Of a stretch of DNA of 64,000 nt, positions 24,201 to 36,200 are shown in pieces (within the stretch, counting starts at the first letter, position 1; the number at the start of each line of letters is the position of its first letter). The translations under genes were made by a program, and so were the position numbers. Under the pieces are notes generated by a model. The model searched no databases. It had not been told where the DNA came from and worked only from the letters and a program-made list of their open reading frames with translations. Origin of the DNA: Aegilops tauschii subsp. strangulata (taxonomy: Eukaryota > Streptophyta > Magnoliopsida > Poales > Poaceae); assembly GCF_002575655.3 (NCBI RefSeq), contig NC_053036.3, positions 645,008,736-645,072,735 of the forward strand, given 5' to 3'.

Positions 24201-24946
24201 TTGACAAATACGACATCAACGGGTATCGCTTTCGTACCTATGGCAAAGAGCTATCTATGGCCGACCGAAAGTCTACAAATTGTTGTGTATCTGCTATCGG
24301 CGAAGGAGGTACCGAGTATTATGGGAGAGTTGAAGCAATTTATGAACTTCTATTCTATGGTGAAAACCCACCGAATGTCGTAGTCTTCAAATGTTATTGG
24401 TTTCAGCCGAAGGAGACTAGAAGGACTCATGAACATATAGGGCTAGTTGAAATAAACCAAAGCACCCATTTAGATGTTCCTGATGTCTATATTACGGCTC
24501 AACAGGCGACCCAAGTATTCTATCTACCGTGGGCCTGCCAAACTAATCCAAATCTGAAAGGTTGGGATGTCGTTTATGAAGTGCCGCCACGTGCTAGACT
24601 ATCTCCCCCAAAGGGAGAGGATTATGAACCTCACATTAACCCAGACACATATGAAGGAGAATTCTTCCAAGAGACACGTCTTTCCAAAAAGCGTTTCAAG
24701 AACCGCTATACTTCACCCCAAAACATTGAAGTAGACAGCGACAGTGAATCCGACATCACCCCAGAGGAGGAACAAGAAGAGCCGGAACAAGAAGAGGTTA
24801 CTGCTGCGGATGACCTGTCATTGCTTCACCGATTACGTCAAGGTGGCCTTGCACATGTTGATGCCACTGAACCCTATGAGCCCGTCATTGATTATAGTGA
24901 TGATGATGATTATGCATTTATTGATGATACTGATCGAGATTATTAG
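21286..24946 (+). CDS. TNP2-type CACTA transposase, three exons, open
   Basis: The transposase of CACTA (En/Spm) elements, which cuts the element ends with the help of a TNPA-type protein. Exons 21286-23837, 23911-24029, 24141-24946; GT-AG introns in phase; 1158 aa without a stop. N-terminal transposase-associated zinc domain (about residues 1-75, WMYTGHTGQ, then CPCLRCGNW). Central transposase_21 (TNP2) domain with the conserved DVMHTEKN near residue 543. DUF4218-like block at [23 protein letters not shown]. Exon 3 encodes the DUF4216-like block ([26 protein letters not shown]), then an acidic tail. The ATG at 21286 is preferred over an upstream in-frame one at 21259, which lies at the TA tract edge. 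It is unusual for such a nested element to be fully open. Confidence 0.9.
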
Positions 24947-25082
24947 TAGTGTCAGGTATTAAAATTTTTAATGTTGTACTTGATGATGATACACTTAAGT
25001 GATACACATATTATTATTCATGTCGGTCTTTTTTTATGTTGTACTAATTTCGTTTACTGTTTGTCATGGCAGGTGTTGAAAG

Positions 25083-27520
25083 ATGGTGGGTGCTGGTCGG
25101 GAGCGCGCCAAGGCCCCTTCTTCGTCGGCGCGTGGTCTGAGGTCTTCGATTCCAGACGTACCTCTCCGCCGAGCGTTGCTGGACAGTATGTCCACACCGC
25201 CGGGCCCTTCTTCGTCGACCGCGGTGCCCAGCAGGGGACGAGGTAGGAAGAGAGGAGGTGGGGCACGTGGTCGCGGGAGAGGAGGTAGGGTGACTGCTAG
25301 GGCACCTTCCTCGCCGCCACCCCCAGCTGTTTCACCCGAGCACGTGACTGCTAGGGTGGACTCGCCCGAGGAGGAGGCTACACGGACTCCGGTCCACGAG
25401 CCTCCGGTCCACGGGTCTTGGGCCCACGAGCCTCGGGTCGACTGGCCTTCGGCCCACGAGAGTTCGGCCCACGAGACCCCGGAGGAGCACACGTCCGGAT
25501 GGGGTACCTGGCCGGATCAGCCCGAGGAGCCGAGTGGCCATGCTGGTGATGGCGGGGAGCCGACTGATCTTGAGGAGGAGGGTGGCACCGTGTACCAGCG
25601 TGGTGCTACACGGCTCCCGTCCGTGCCGGCGACCCGCGAGCAGAGGTGGTTGATCTTCCCTGATGGGGAGAGGTACGTAAGTGCATTCACGTTTCTTCAA
25701 ATAACTAATGCGTTGGCCTTGTCATGCTGCCTGGGTTGGGACCACCATCATAGTGTCCGCCGGCCCAACTCCGTCCTTGGAGTTCTTTGCCGGCAAAACT
25801 TCCCGGGGTTTGTCACGTTGCCTGGTGAGGGTCGGCTTCCAGAGCTTGGGTTGAGCTGGGAGCACTACGTGGCTGCCCCGGCCCCGCCGGATGTCATTAT
25901 CGACGGTGTCGTGTGCGACACGAGGGCAGACATGGTGATCAGGACGTTCTGGGTAATTTCTCCTTTACACATTTCAAAATCTTCAACTAGCTAGTTATTA
26001 ATTGTACTAATCAATATTGTCTCATTTGATTGCAGACATTCTACAGGTGTGAGGAGGGATACGAGGAGGACTACGCAAATGTTATCCAGAACGTCTGCAA
26101 GCGCCTACTCCAGAACTTACGGCACGAGGCTCGGGTGCAGGCTGTTCGAGACTACTACGCCTTGCGTGGTATCAAGAAGACCAAGCCGGCGTGCCGCGAT
26201 AAGTTCCTGAGTAAGGAGCAGTACATGAAGGTAATTCTTAAGGCCTTCTACTTAAGTTCCTTCATTTAGTAATTCTTAGCCGTAGCGCTCAAGTTTCTAT
26301 TTGCTAACTTAGGCGCCTCCGAGATGGTGTGCGGATCGGATGGATTGTTGGGAGGTGTTGGTCGATGAGTGGTGCTCACAAGAATGGATAGCCCTCCACA
26401 ACCAGGCCAAGGACAAACGTGCCCAAATGGAAGGTGTGCCACACCATCAAGGCAGCTCCAACTTATATTAGTTCGGGCGCAACTGGGTATGTGGTTTGCT
26501 TCATGATTCATGCAATTCATTCATCATGCTAGCTTGAGCCCTTTAATTACTAATTTTCATTGTTTCTCTCTTTCAGGCACGCCACAATAAGGCGGATAAG
26601 GTGCCAGAGGTGTACGACCTGTATGCCGTGGCCCACACTGGCTCTTACAAGAAAGTCAAGGCTTTCTCTCAGTCTGACCTTGATGATGCAAACAACTTCA
26701 CCAACATCTCCTCCCACAACAAGCTCGTGAGATATAGAGATGAGGGGAAGGCGAGGAAAGGGGAGGACTTTAACCCGAGCCAGGGTCCCATTGATCCAGA
26801 GCTGGTGATGATATCTGGTGGCGGGAGGTCCCATGGCTCCATAGCCATTGGAGATGGACTTATCCGTTGTCCTAGCACTCTCCCGGAGATCAAGGCGCGC
26901 CAGTCGAGCTCCGCTCCTGAGATAAGGCCTCGTGAACGGCCAGTGCAACTCGCCATCAAGGTTAGTGATACGTACTCAGTTATCTTTCTCCATTACATTG
27001 TGTGCGCTTCCATCGATGATTACAAATGGTCATGTGAGTGGTGTTGCAGGCTGCTATACAGACTGAGAGAGATAGAACGGAGAAACTTCTGGCGGAGGCG
27101 GCGGAGAGGCAGCGGGAGATGGAGGAGAGGACGAGAAAGATGATGGAGGAGGAGAGGGCACGGAATGACATGCAGGCAAGGGCCATGTACGAGCTCCTTG
27201 TGGTAAGTTTCTTCTGCAGATTACTTGCTAGTCTTAACATTTGAGTCTCATTACTAACTAGTATGACTCTGTTCTAAAAACCAAATGTGCAGTCTGTGTG
27301 CGAGAAGTCCGGTCAGCCCGCTCCGCCGATGCCAGTGATTGCTCCTGGGAGCACGGTGAGTTTAGTTTGAATGGACATTACTTGGTAGTCTTAACATTTG
27401 AGTGTCGTAATGCTAACGAGACATTGGAAATGATCTTTGGTGCAGCTTAACTCCAGAAACGCATCGCATGATCCTTCTCCAGGTAGCGGCACTAGCCACC
27501 CCGCTCCTACACCTCCCTGA
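25083..27520 (+). CDS. TNPA-like plant transposase (Ptta/En/Spm family), seven exons, one in-frame stop
   Basis: Second gene of CACTA-2, predicted to bind the subterminal repeats. Exons 25083-25952, 26036-26230, 26313-26486, 26577-26960, 27050-27202, 27293-27355, 27446-27520, all GT-AG and each a multiple of three, so phases are trivially consistent; 637 codons. The N-terminal 180 residues are Gly/Arg/Pro-rich and disordered. The transposase_24 region runs from REQRWLIFPDGER through VCKRLLQNLRHEARVQAVRDYY, EEWIALHNQAKDKRAQM-like sequence, and YAVAHTGSYKKVKAF. Exon 5 is an Arg/Glu coiled coil. A TAG at 26469-26471 in exon 3 interrupts the frame (likely from a sense codon between NLY and FGRNW), so the protein should be truncated unless read through. 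Everything else is open. Confidence 0.85.
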
Positions 27521-27599
27521 TCACGGTAAGTTTCTCTAGTGTTTTGCTTAACAAATGCATAAAGACCTAGACTTAGCTTTATTTCCTCCAATATGCTTA

Positions 27600-28215
27600 C
27601 CATAATGACCTAGAGTTAGCTTATTTTCCTCCAAAATGACCCATTTTACCTAGGTTAGCTTATAAATGATGCAGTTCATCCAAGTTAGCTCAAAAATGAC
27701 CCATTTTACCTACATTAGCTCCTAAATGATCCATTTTACCTACGTTAGCTTTAAAATGGCCCATTTCACCTAGGTTAACTCCAAAATGACCCATCTTACC
27801 TAGGTTATCTCATAAACGATTCATTTCAACTAATTTAGCTCATAAACGATCCATTTGACCTAAGTGAGCTAAAAAACGATCCATTTCACCTAAATTAGCT
27901 CTTAAATGATCCATTTCACCTAAGTTAGCTCAAAAAGATCCATTTCAACTAAATTAGCTCTAAAATGACCCATTTTATGTAGATGAGCTCCTAAATGATC
28001 CATTTTACCTACGTTAGCTTTAAAATGACCCATTTCACCTAGGTTAGCTCCAAAATGACCCATTTCACCTTACTTAGCTCAAAAACGATGCCCTTCACCT
28101 TAGTTAGCTCATAAACGACCCATTTCAACTAAGTTAGCTCATAAACAACCCATTTCAACTTAGTTAGCTCATATATGATCCATTTCACCTAAGTTAGCTC
28201 ATAAATGACATATAC
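27600..28215 (+). repeat. About 20 tandem copies of a 30-bp unit
   Basis: Units such as aaaatgacccattttaccta followed by ngttagctc repeat with 30-bp spacing and 10-20% variation, just downstream of the TNPA-like stop codon, probably in its 3' UTR or the spacer to the right end. Confidence 0.93.
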
Positions 28216-28595
28216 TTCTTGTTCTAGTCTTCTTCTTGTTCTAGTCTTCTTCTTGTTCTAGTCACCTATTTCTAACTTTCTTATTTACCATTTTCCAGAT
28301 TTCATTCACTTGATGGAAGCTAGCTTGCTATGATGGAGTGCTTGCTTTTCCTTTGATGAAACTTTGCATTGTATCTAGCTTGCTATCTTCATGACACTTT
28401 GCATTGTAATATATATATGGATGGAACAATGTGTATGGATGGAACTTCCTTATGTATGAACAATGTGTATGGATGAAACTGATGTGATATGAAACTTATG
28501 TGCTAGATATGTGTTGGATATGTGCTGGATATGAAACTTATATATGTGATATGTGCTGCAAATTGTGGGATTTAATAAAAAACAGAAAAAACAGA
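28216..28595 (+). other. CACTA-2 3' spacer
   Basis: Non-coding. A short triplicate of cttcttgttctagt (28219-28262) and tandem atggatg/tatggatgga motifs near 28420-28480. No gene. Confidence 0.6.
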
Positions 28596-28599
28596 CAAT

Positions 28600-29130
28600 A
28601 TGCAGGCTCTTTGCCGTCTGCCACCGACGGCAAAGAGCTCTTTGCCGTCTGCCGCGGACGGCAAAGAAGCCACGTGGCAGCCAACTGTGCTTCCTGGGAG
28701 CTGACCCATTTGGTCAGTTTGCCTACAGTGGCAGACGGCAAAGACTTTGCCGTCCGTGGCAGACGGCAAAGAACCTGCACTTTGCCATCAGTGGCAGACG
28801 GCAAAGAACCTGCCATCTAGTGACGTGTAGATGACATCATAAGGCGGACGGCAAAGACCAAAGGCTCTTTGCCGTCTGCGGCGGACGGCAAAGGTCTGCC
28901 GTTAGCCACTTAACGGACTGACAGCGCAATTATTGCCGTCCGCCCTCTTTGCCGTCCGCCGCAGACGGCAAAGAGCCTTTGCCGTCCGCTGCCAGGAAGC
29001 AGACGGCAAAGCAGCTGTTTACCGTAGCCTTCTTTGCCGGAGCCTTTTGCCGTCCGCGGCTGACGGCAAAGGTCTTTGCCGTCCGCCTTTCGAGCCTTTG
29101 CCGTCCGCCATGGCAGACGGCAAAGTAGCT
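28600..29130. repeat. CACTA-2 right subterminal palindromic repeats
   Basis: At least fifteen copies of ctttgccgtcngc in both orientations, more divergent than the left array. The array stops abruptly at ggcaaagtagct close to the LTR sequence. Confidence 0.85.
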
Positions 29131-31682
29131 GTTAGCTGGTTAGTGCGTATAGACCAAATGGCCAGACTCAGATCAAATACCAAGAACTCGTTAAGCATGT
29201 TATGTTGAAGTAACCGCGGACGCCGTCCAGGGCCAGGCCCACCTCTCGCCTAGGTGGTCTCAACCTGCCCTGTCGCTCCGCCACAAAGATCCACTTGCGG
29301 GTACTCCTACGAGCCGACCCGACTTTAGTCACCACAGGTGTCATGTATACAGTATATAAGTATATACCCGTGATCACCGCCCAAGTGATCACGGCCCGAT
29401 AGTATAACACAGCAGACGGACAAGAATGTAGGGTCACTGATGGAAAACTAGCATCCTATACTAAGCATGTAGGATTGCAGGTAAAGGTAACAACAGTAGT
29501 AGCAAGTACAGGCTATGCATCAGGATAGGATAAACGGAAAGCAGTAACATGCTACACTACTCTAATGCAAGCAGTATAGAGAAGAATAGGCGATATCTGG
29601 TGATCAAGGGGGGGGGGCTTGCCTGGTTACTCTGGCAAGTAGGAGGGGTCGTCAACTCCGTAGTCGAACTGGGCAGCAGCAGCGTCGGTCTCGTAGTCTA
29701 CCGGAGATAAGAGGGGGGAAGAAACAGTAAATACAATGCAAACATAAGCATGACGATGCATGACATGACAATGAGCGGTGCTAGGTGTGTCCTAACGCGG
29801 CAGTAGGTGGTACCGGCGAAGGGGGGAACATCCGGGAAAGTATTCCCGATGTTTCGCATTTTCGGACAGATGAAACGGAGGGGGAAAGTTGTGAGTTCGA
29901 TAGGTTAGGGATGTGTGGCGGACGAACGGGTTGCGTATCCGGATTCGTCTCGTCGTTCTGAGCAACTTTCATGTAGAAAGTATTTTCATCCGAGCTACGG
30001 TTTATTTTATATGATTTTTCAAAGATTAAACCATTTTCTGGAATTATTTTTATTAACAGAAATCTATTAATGCGTCAGCAATGCATCAGCATGACGTCAG
30101 CAGTCAGCTGACCCGTTTGACCAATCAAACTGACCAGTGGGTCCTACCTGTCATAGACAGTGGACTAACAGAAGTTTAAACTAACTAAATTTAGGTTAGT
30201 TAGCTACTGGACCCCACCTGTCAGTGTCTAATTAACTAAACTAATTAATTTTAATTATTAAAATGTTTTAATTATAGGATTAAGCGGTGGGGGCCGCACG
30301 TCAGTGGCTCGGGCCTGCCCAGTCAGCAGTTGACTGGGTCAACCCAGTCAACTGGGACCCACGGGGCCCACTGGCAGTGGCTCTGGGGTGGCCCCAGGCC
30401 AGCCACGTCGGCGGCCGGCGCCGGAGTTGACTCCGGCGAGCCAAAACGCGGCGGAGGGCGCCGGCGAGCCTCGGGATTTCGCCTCGGTGGGTCGTTTCGT
30501 GCGCGGCTACCCGCGTTCGAACGGGCGCACGCTTGCGCGTCGAACTGTGGGGGTGGCTTGGCCGGAAACGGCCGAAGACGGCGGTGGCGAGCGGCGGAGC
30601 GGACGCCAGAGTTCGGGCGTCGACGGATCTAGAGCTAGGGGGTACGGGGAAGCACAGGCTCTTGCTCGTTGGGCTCCTGGGAGCACCAGGAACTCGACCG
30701 TGGGCTTGCGCGAGCGTGACGGCGGCTGTGGCCACGGCGGCGAGGCGATCCACGGCGACGGGCTCACGGCAACGACGACAAGGTAGCTACGGGGCGCGAG
30801 AGGTCAATGAAGAGGAGCAAGGGGTGAAGAAGCTCACCGCGCGGCTCACACGTTGGCTCGTGACGGTTTAGGAGCGCAGAGGTGGCCGGAGACGACGGCG
30901 GTCACCGGCGACAGAGAAGATGGGGACGAGCCCAATCCCGACCGTGCGGTGCTCCTCGAGCTCGATGGCGAGGCGTAGACGAGGTAGAGGACGACGGCGG
31001 ACGCCTACGGCATGTCGGGGGTGCAGGGCGATGAGGGTGGCCGCGGGAACGACGGAGAACGGCGGCGATGGCGCTCGGGTGAGGCGGGCGAGCGAGACGG
31101 AGAGGGGGGGAGAGCGTGGATCTGGGAGGCGCAGAGGCGAGCGAGAGGGGGGGGCAAGTGGGAGAGATGGGTGGAGGCCGATGCGTCGGGGTGGCCTTAT
31201 CCCCTCCCGGCGTCGGCGCCGGCGAGGTGGTCGGGCGGGGACGTGCCCCTGTTGCGACCCCGGTCGGGGGAACAGGGGGGTGGGGAAGGCGACCCGAGGA
31301 GGGGCTGGGCCGGCGGTTGGCCGGCTGGGCCAGGTGGGCCTGTGAGCTGGGCCGCCTGGTCCAGTGAGGGAGGGGATCTTTTTCTTTTCTTTTCTTTATT
31401 TTTCTTTTCTGTTTTATTTTATTTTAAATTACTTAGGCACTTTCTAAAAAAATGTCTTCTCCACAATAATTACCAGTGTAATATTTGGCACCCACCGAAC
31501 ATTTTTGTCTTGACTTTTGAAAACTTTGGGTGTTTGTCACTAATTCTTTTTTTGAATTTGAAATGTTTTGAACTAACAGTTGATTAGCAACAGTAACAGA
31601 GATGACATGGCATCATCAGGAGAGTTTTACTGTAGCCTAATTATCCGGGCGTTACAAAGTACTAAGAGCATGAACTAGCTAA

Positions 31683-32914
31683 TCACTCCTGCTGCTCTTT
31701 CTCAGGTAAAATAGCATAGAACATGTATAGCTCTCCTGATTCATCATATTGGAGCATGCAGATGAACCTGTCTCCTACTGGTGGGCTGCGCTTCTGATTG
31801 CTGTCCCCTAGTACTTCTCTACGATCCTTCACAATTTTGCTCCAGTCTTTCACTATTAAGCATTCCTCGGTTGTAGAAATCTTGGATGCACTCATGTGCA
31901 ATGTAGGATGTCTTGGCTGTAAGCTAACCATTGACATGCGAACTTTAGTACCGATCCACTGAGGCACAACTGTCACCGGGAGTCCCTGTTGAAGAACATT
32001 GTATAGTAACATACTTAGCAATGAAGTTTAGCTTGAAAAATAATGTATGCAAAAGATGCACTGAGGGCAAATAGTAAAAATCTTACCATATTTTTTAAAT
32101 AGATGTGACCGTAGTTCAATACAAACACTACTGGTCGCACTGTTTGAGTACTAAGATTTTAAAGTCCAGGAAAATAATTTCTCTTGACAGCATCAAGATC
32201 CTCAAGCCATGAAACATAATGACTTATCTCCTCGCAGTTTACTTCAGGCCCGGGACAGTGGACGGTCCTGTCTACCAAGCGCCGGACATGTTTGCTTGAA
32301 TGGAAATAAGCTGTCAACAGAAATTAGTTGTCAACTATTTTTGAATAAACAATATCGAAGACATAAGTATGGTTGAGAAACTCACATAATGGTAGAATTG
32401 GAGGTGTCTGCACATCGACCCAGATGTATCTATTACCTTCAATATCATTTTCCGGACGAATATCAAAGGTGATAACCATATCAGGCTCAAATGCATAAGC
32501 CTTGCATAGTGCTTGCCAAGTTTTGCATTCAAAATAGGTGTAGGTGTCTGCATTGTATAATTTGACGTCGAAGGTATAACCATGCTCGGTCTTCAAGTAA
32601 ACTCTCTCTATCTCCATATTGTTCATATGATTGAAACCTATCTTATCCAAGAAAAAAATTCTTGCATGGCAGGGGATACGCTAGTAGAATAGTAAAAAAT
32701 GAAAAATTATAAGTTGAAGCAAATTAATGAAGCATAATTCATGCTTAATTACGAAAAAAGACTTGTCGTTGTGACTTACTGTATCCACTTCGAAGGTCTC
32801 ATCCAGCTTGATGCTGAAGCGCCTATCATCAACTAGGAAATTTCTGTCATACAGGTCGCGCTCGTCTTCGCAGTATTCACACATAACGAAATCGTTTTCG
32901 TCGTTAGACGACAT
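31683..32914 (-). pseudogene. B3-like gene carried by CACTA-1, copy 1 (one stop)
   Basis: Four exons on minus: 32780-32914, 32386-32680, 32087-32310, 31683-31985; GT-AG introns, phases agree, 319 codons. Exon 1 starts MSSNDENDFVMCEYCED. Exon 2 has FDVKLYNADTYTYFECKTW, then WQALCKAYAFEPDMVITFDI, whose strand pattern resembles a B3 DNA-binding domain; exons 3-4 look like a second, weaker repeat ending in GELYMFYAILPE. A TAA at 32159-32161 in exon 3 breaks the frame. The same stop is in copy 2, so it predates the duplication. Placed between the AAGTA insertion site and the pol fragment, it belongs to CACTA-1, not to the retrotransposon. B3 assignment is from fold-like pattern only. Confidence 0.65.
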
Positions 32915-33213
32915 TTCCTATTTTCATAGTTAAAACATTAATTGATAAGCACTTACTAGTTCTATTAATTCAACTAATTCAACTAGCTAGTTCTATTATT
33001 CATCTAGTTTATATATAGTAAATTTTAATTAGATGAACAAATCTCATATACCTAAATTTAATATATTTAATTCATCTAATTTATCTAACATTTGACATTA
33101 ATATATCTAATTCATCTATAACAAAAAGTATAAAAAACACTTACTAGTTCTAATTAACTCAACTAATTTAACTAGCTAGTTCTATTAATTCATCTAGTTT
33201 ATATATAGTAAAA
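32915..33213 (-). repeat. AT-rich upstream region with internal direct repeats, copy 1
   Basis: Motifs ttctattaattcaacta and catctagtttatatatagta each occur twice about 180 bp apart. This is the upstream region of the B3-like gene. It stops at a sharp junction with pol sequence at 33213/33214. Confidence 0.7.
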
Positions 33214-33215
33214 TT

Positions 33216-36200
33216 TTAGTATGCCACTTTTCCACACCTTTCGAGAATAGTGAATGGGCCAATATATCGAGGAGCTAGTTTGCCCTTGATTCCAAAGCGG
33301 TGAGCACCCTTCATTGGTGTGACTCGAAGATAAGCCTTTTCGCCAGGTTGATAGACCATGTCTTTATGATGACGGTCATACTGACTCTTCTGACGTGATT
33401 GAGCAGTCTTGAGATTCTCACGAATAATGCGGACTTGTTGTTCGGCATGTTGGATAATATCCGAACCGAAGAGTGGACGTTCCCCTGTTTCTGACCAGTT
33501 CAGAGGGGTTCGGCACTTTTGTCCATACAACACTTCGAAGGGGGCCATCTTTAGACTAGCTTGATAGCTATTATTATAAGAGAACTCAACATATGGGAGA
33601 GATTCCTCCCATTTCTTGCTGAAGGAAATAACACAAGCTCGAAGCATGTCTTCGAGAACTTGATTGACGCGTTCAACTTGCTCTTGCGACTGAGGATGAA
33701 ACGCAGTACTGAATGATAGATGAGTTCCCATAGCTTCTTGGAAACTTGCCCAGAATCTTGAAGTGAACAAGCTGCCACGGTCTGAGCTGATAACCAATGG
33801 AATACCGTGGAGTGAAACAATCCTGGACATATAGAGCGTTGCCAGCTGACTAGCAGTGATCGTTTCTTTGACCGCCAGAAAATGTGCAACTTTGGAAAGC
33901 TGGTCAATGACGACAAGAATAGCATCATTACCTTTCTGTGATTTGGGAAATCCAGTGACGAAGTCCATCTCAACATGGTCCCATTTCCATTCAGGAATAG
34001 AGATAGGTTGCAGAGTTCCAGCAGGCCTTTGATGTTCTGCTTTGATACGACGGCAAACGTCACACTCAGCAACATAACGAGCAATGTCTTGCTTCATATT
34101 AGACCACCAGAATCTCTGACGGATGTCTTGGTACATCTTTGTACTACCAGGATGGATACATAGAGGCGTATCATGAGCTTCTTTCATAACTTCCTGTGTC
34201 ATATCCAGGTTTTTCTCTGCACATGGCACCATTAGGCGGCCCTTGAAGTACAAAGTGCCATCATCAGCAATAGTGAAGAATGAGGGCTTTCCTTCAGCGA
34301 GGTAGCGCTTAATCTTATGGGCTTTAGAGTCATACTTCTGTAGCCTTTTGATGCTGTCCACGAGATCTGGTTTAGCAACTAGGGTATTGAGGGAACCCTG
34401 GGTAACAACGTGGAGGTTCATCTTGCTAAACTCCTTAGGAGGGGGAGCGAGTGCACCCGGAGGAACAATATGGAGGTTCAGCTTCCTGAATTCTTCAACA
34501 AGCGAGGGCTAAACTTTGTGAACCTGGAGGTGGTTGCAGTAAGGCTTGCGGCTCAAGGCATCAGCCATTACATTAGCCTTGCCTGGCGTATAGGAAATAC
34601 CCAAGTCAAGGTCTGCAACAAGCTCCATCCATCTCTGCTGACGGAGCTTCAGGTCTGGCTGAGTAAACAGATACTTCAGACTTTGGTGGTCAGTGAAGAT
34701 CTCGCAACGATTACCAAGAAGGTAATGTCGCCACTGCTTCAGCGCATGAATGACAGCAGCAAGTTCGAGGTCGTGAACTGGGTAGTTCTCTTCGTGAGGG
34801 CGCAATTGCCGAGAGGCATAAGCAATCACTTTGCGGTCTTGCATTAGGACACAGCCTAATCCTTGACGGGAAGCGTCGTAGTAAATGATGAAGTCCTTCT
34901 TAGTATCAGGTGGAGCTAGAACTGGGGCAGAAGTCAACTTGTCTTTGAGTGCCTGGAAACTTTCCTGACATTTGTCTGTCTATTGGAACTTGATGCCCTT
35001 ATGCAACAGGTTAGTCAGAGGCCTGGCGATCTTGGAGAAGTTCTCGACGAATCGATGGCAATAGCTGGCGAGACCGAGAAAACTTCTGACTTGCTTAACG
35101 TTCTTGGGAGGAGTCCAATCAAGGATAGCCTGGACTCGTTCAGGGTTGACGGCAATACCATCCTTAGAGATGACATGCCCCAGATAGGTTACTTCGGGAA
35201 GCCAGAATTCACATTTGGAGAACTTGGCATATAGCTGATGCTCTCGTAGCTTTTCCAGCACAAGTCGAAGATGTTCAGCATGTTCTTCTTCGTTCTTGGA
35301 AAATACCAGGATATCATCCAGATAAACCACGACGAACTTGTCGAGGTAATCCATGAATATATAGTTCATCAGACGGGAGAAGGTGGCTGGAGCATTGGTT
35401 AAACCGAAAGACATGACGGTGTACTCGTATGAACCATACCGAGTCACGAAGGCGGTCTTTGGGATATCCTCTTCGCAAACACGGATCTGGTGGTAACCCA
35501 ACCTCAAGTCGAGCTTAGAGAACACTGACGAACCCGCCAGTTGATCATACAGATCATTGATCCGAGGAAGAGGGTATTTATTCTAAATGGTAGCTTGGTT
35601 TATAGGACGTAGTCTTGAACTAATCGGTTTGTCCCATCCTTCTTCTTGACAAAGAGAGAAGGTGCTCCCCAAGGAGAGCAACTTGGGCGAATGAATCCTT
35701 TGCGAAGAGATTTGTCGATTTCCTCCTTAAGCTCAAGGAGTTCATGCGGCGGCATCTTGTAGGGTCGCTTGGCTATAGGAGTGGTGCCTGGTTTCAAGTC
35801 GATGATGAATTCGACAGCTCTAGCAGGCGGAAATCCCTGGAAGTTCTTCAGGGAAGACGTCGAGGAATTCATGCACGACGGGAATGTTTTCAATGCCCTT
35901 GAGTGGTGCAGCGTTCAATGCATTCAATGCATAGAGCCTTGCCTCGGCATTTTGCACCAGATGAGCTTGGTAAGTAACTATTTCATCTGAAGGGTGTAGC
36001 AGATGGACGGTCTTAGTGGTGCAAACGATTGAAGCAGTATGCGCTTTTAACCAATTCATTCCCATAATGAGATCAATGCTACAGGACTTCAGTATGATGG
36101 GGGAGACAAGAAATTCCAGTCCTTCGATTTCAACGGGGACGTCGTTGCAAATCATGGAGGTTCGACATTGGCCCGCAGGGGTGTGTACTAATAGTGAAGC

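Larger units (their letters stand above)
18321..29135 (+). mobile_element. CACTA-2: autonomous-type CACTA element inside LTR A
   Basis: The left end is CACTACTGGAATCAGC at 18321. Subterminal arrays of the palindromic unit tttgccgtctgc/gcagacggcaaa lie at 18345-18640 and 28600-29130. In between are a TNP2-type transposase gene and a TNPA-like gene, both on plus, preceded by long low-complexity tracts. The right terminus is abnormal: the last element-like bases are ggcaaagtagct near 29130, and the final CCAGTAGTG expected from the left end is not there, so the end coordinate is approximate and a 3-bp duplication cannot be shown. Confidence 0.85.
17172..31656 (-). mobile_element. Gypsy LTR copy A (behaves as solo LTR), split by CACTA-2
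   Basis: On the minus strand it begins TGTAACGCCCGG (31656) and ends GGGGGCGTCACA (17172). Its two halves, 17172-18320 and about 29145-31656, align end to end with LTR copy B. Without CACTA-2 it is about 3.67 kb. AAGTA flanks it on both sides (17167-17171 and 31657-31661), as for a solo LTR. Open frames inside it are GC-rich shadows present in both copies. There is no primer binding site or polypurine tract next to it. Confidence 0.85.

Noticed and set aside
29140..29145. ttagtg taken as the CACTA-2 right end
   Set aside because: The same ttagtg is present in LTR B, which has no insertion, so it is LTR sequence.
30301..31370. GC-rich frames in LTR A (and the same at 41083-42119 in LTR B)
   Set aside because: They overlap on several frames and strands inside LTRs and match no family; treated as LTR sequence.
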